This document shows positions 63,490 to 64,000 of a DNA stretch of 64,000 nucleotides, piece after piece. The first letter of the stretch is position 1, and each line of letters starts with the position of its first letter. The position numbers and the translations under genes were made by a program. The stretch lies in the NCBI RefSeq assembly GCF_030680395.1, contig NZ_JAUXVR010000009.1, positions 165,931 through 229,930 on the forward strand, written 5' to 3'. The notes beneath the pieces were generated by a model that was not told the DNA's origin, ran no database searches, and was given only the letters and a program-made list of their open reading frames with translations. Origin of the DNA: Methylobacter sp. Its GTDB lineage: Bacteria; Pseudomonadota; Gammaproteobacteria; Methylococcales; Methylomonadaceae.

Positions 63490-64000
63490 ATGAACAAGTA
63501 TTTATTGGTAAATGCGAGTGTACTGACGTTGGCATTGATACATAACCCAATGGCTATCGCCAAAACCAAACCTGCCAACGGTGACGGTCCCGATCGCACG
63601 ATTCTTCCCCTTGCCGAACCTAAAGTTGCGGCCGTCAAGGAACTCGATGTCCGTAACGCCAAGGCGCCGCCACGTTTCGAAGTGAAAGCGCCGAACGGCG
63701 CGCCCAATGTGTTGCTCGTGCTCCTTGATGACTTGGGCTTCGCGGGAACCAGTTCATTCGGCGGCCCGGTCAGCACGCCATCCTTCGAGCGCATTGCCAA
63801 CGAGGGCGTGCGTTACAACAACTTCCACACCACCGCCGTTTGCTCGCCGACGCGCGCAGCGCTCAAAAGCGGACGCAACCATCACGTCAATAACATGGGC
63901 GCGATTATCGAGACGGGGACTGCTTTCCCCGGCAACACCGGACAGATTCCCAACAACGTCGCGCCGGTCGCAGAGATGTTGCGTTTAAACGGGTATGCGA
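63490..64000 (+). CDS. Arylsulfatase, N-terminal part (cut by window edge)
   Basis: The frame opens at the ATG at 63490 with a signal peptide (MNKYLLVNASVLTLALIHNP, cleavage near residue 24). It continues as a sulfatase: metal-binding NVLLVLLDDLGFAGTSSFGG (near 73-92) and the signature CSPTRAALKSGR, whose Cys118 would be converted to formylglycine by the maturation enzyme. About 170 residues are visible. It should be periplasmic and remove sulfate from an organic sulfate ester. The substrate is unknown. Confidence 0.93.
   Translation, partial: MNKYLLVNASVLTLALIHNPMAIAKTKPANGDGPDRTILPLAEPKVAAVKELDVRNAKAPPRFEVKAPNGAPNVLLVLLDDLGFAGTSSFGGPVSTPSFERIANEGVRYNNFHTTAVCSPTRAALKSGRNHHVNNMGAIIETGTAFPGNTGQIPNNVAPVAEMLRLNGYA

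Noticed and set aside
1-64000. CRISPR arrays, tRNA or rRNA genes, prophage or integrase-type islands
   Set aside because: No regularly spaced repeats of CRISPR type, no tRNA cloverleaf or rRNA sequence, and no integrase or phage structural gene were seen. The tandem repeats present are inside coding sequence or are REP-like.

Overview
The window looks like the chromosome of a gammaproteobacterium, most probably a methanotroph-type organism (Methylococcales). That placement is an inference from gene content and codon style; no rRNA, tRNA or methane monooxygenase is present to settle it. Both edges cut genes: era at the left and an arylsulfatase at the right.

Layout. 0-4 kb: the conserved lepA-lepB-DUF4845-rnc-era operon, minus strand. 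4.4-11.5 kb: a tight plus-strand operon with an AsnB-type amidotransferase, an acyl carrier protein, an acyl-AMP ligase, a NAD-synthase-like PP-loop enzyme, an SGNH-like lipoprotein and two left-handed beta-helix acyltransferases. It looks like a surface polysaccharide or small-molecule decoration pathway. 11.5-18.2 kb: housekeeping and membrane genes (DUF3530, AI-2E-type permease, a Cys/Gly/Ser-tailed protein, a membrane-anchored cold-shock domain, CobO, NfeD plus slipin). 18.2-19.7 kb: a RAYT transposase with its GTAG-hairpin REP elements. 20.4-25.2 kb: nirB-nirD-phzF from a sigma-54 promoter, and a divergent NasT-like ANTAR antiterminator. 25.2-30 kb: a Fap-like secretion and amyloid gene set (porin, C39 peptidase, Asn/Gln-rich exported proteins, a 15-residue-repeat protein). 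31-40 kb: a haem membrane protein, a Cache sensor, an EAL phosphodiesterase, GAF proteins and a chemoreceptor, threaded with duplicated and decayed segments. 40.4-53.8 kb: nitrate/cyanate uptake (nrtA, cupin, nrtB, fused nrtCD-type ATPase, porin, narK, formate/nitrite channel, cyanase) with two PP2C-kinase fusion proteins. 54-59 kb: a frameshifted sigma-54 activator and a group II intron. 59-64 kb: stress and lipoprotein genes and the arylsulfatase.

The most informative signal is regulatory. Four places carry the same module: a -24/-12 promoter (TTGGCAC-N5-type), followed within about 20 bases by two hairpins with six-base loops of the form AAYGRC (A at position 1, usually G at position 4). 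In three cases an intrinsic terminator follows. This is the known architecture of ANTAR-protein target RNAs. The modules precede an EAL protein, a chemoreceptor, nrtA and a formate/nitrite channel. NtrC-like palindromes lie about 100 bases upstream of three of them. The ANTAR protein at 24.6 kb, whose receiver lacks the phosphorylatable aspartate, is the obvious reader. The pattern suggests that one nitrogen-responsive antitermination circuit controls nitrate uptake together with c-di-GMP turnover and chemotaxis. A decayed second ANTAR gene sits between one leader and the EAL gene and shares its stop codon with the EAL start.
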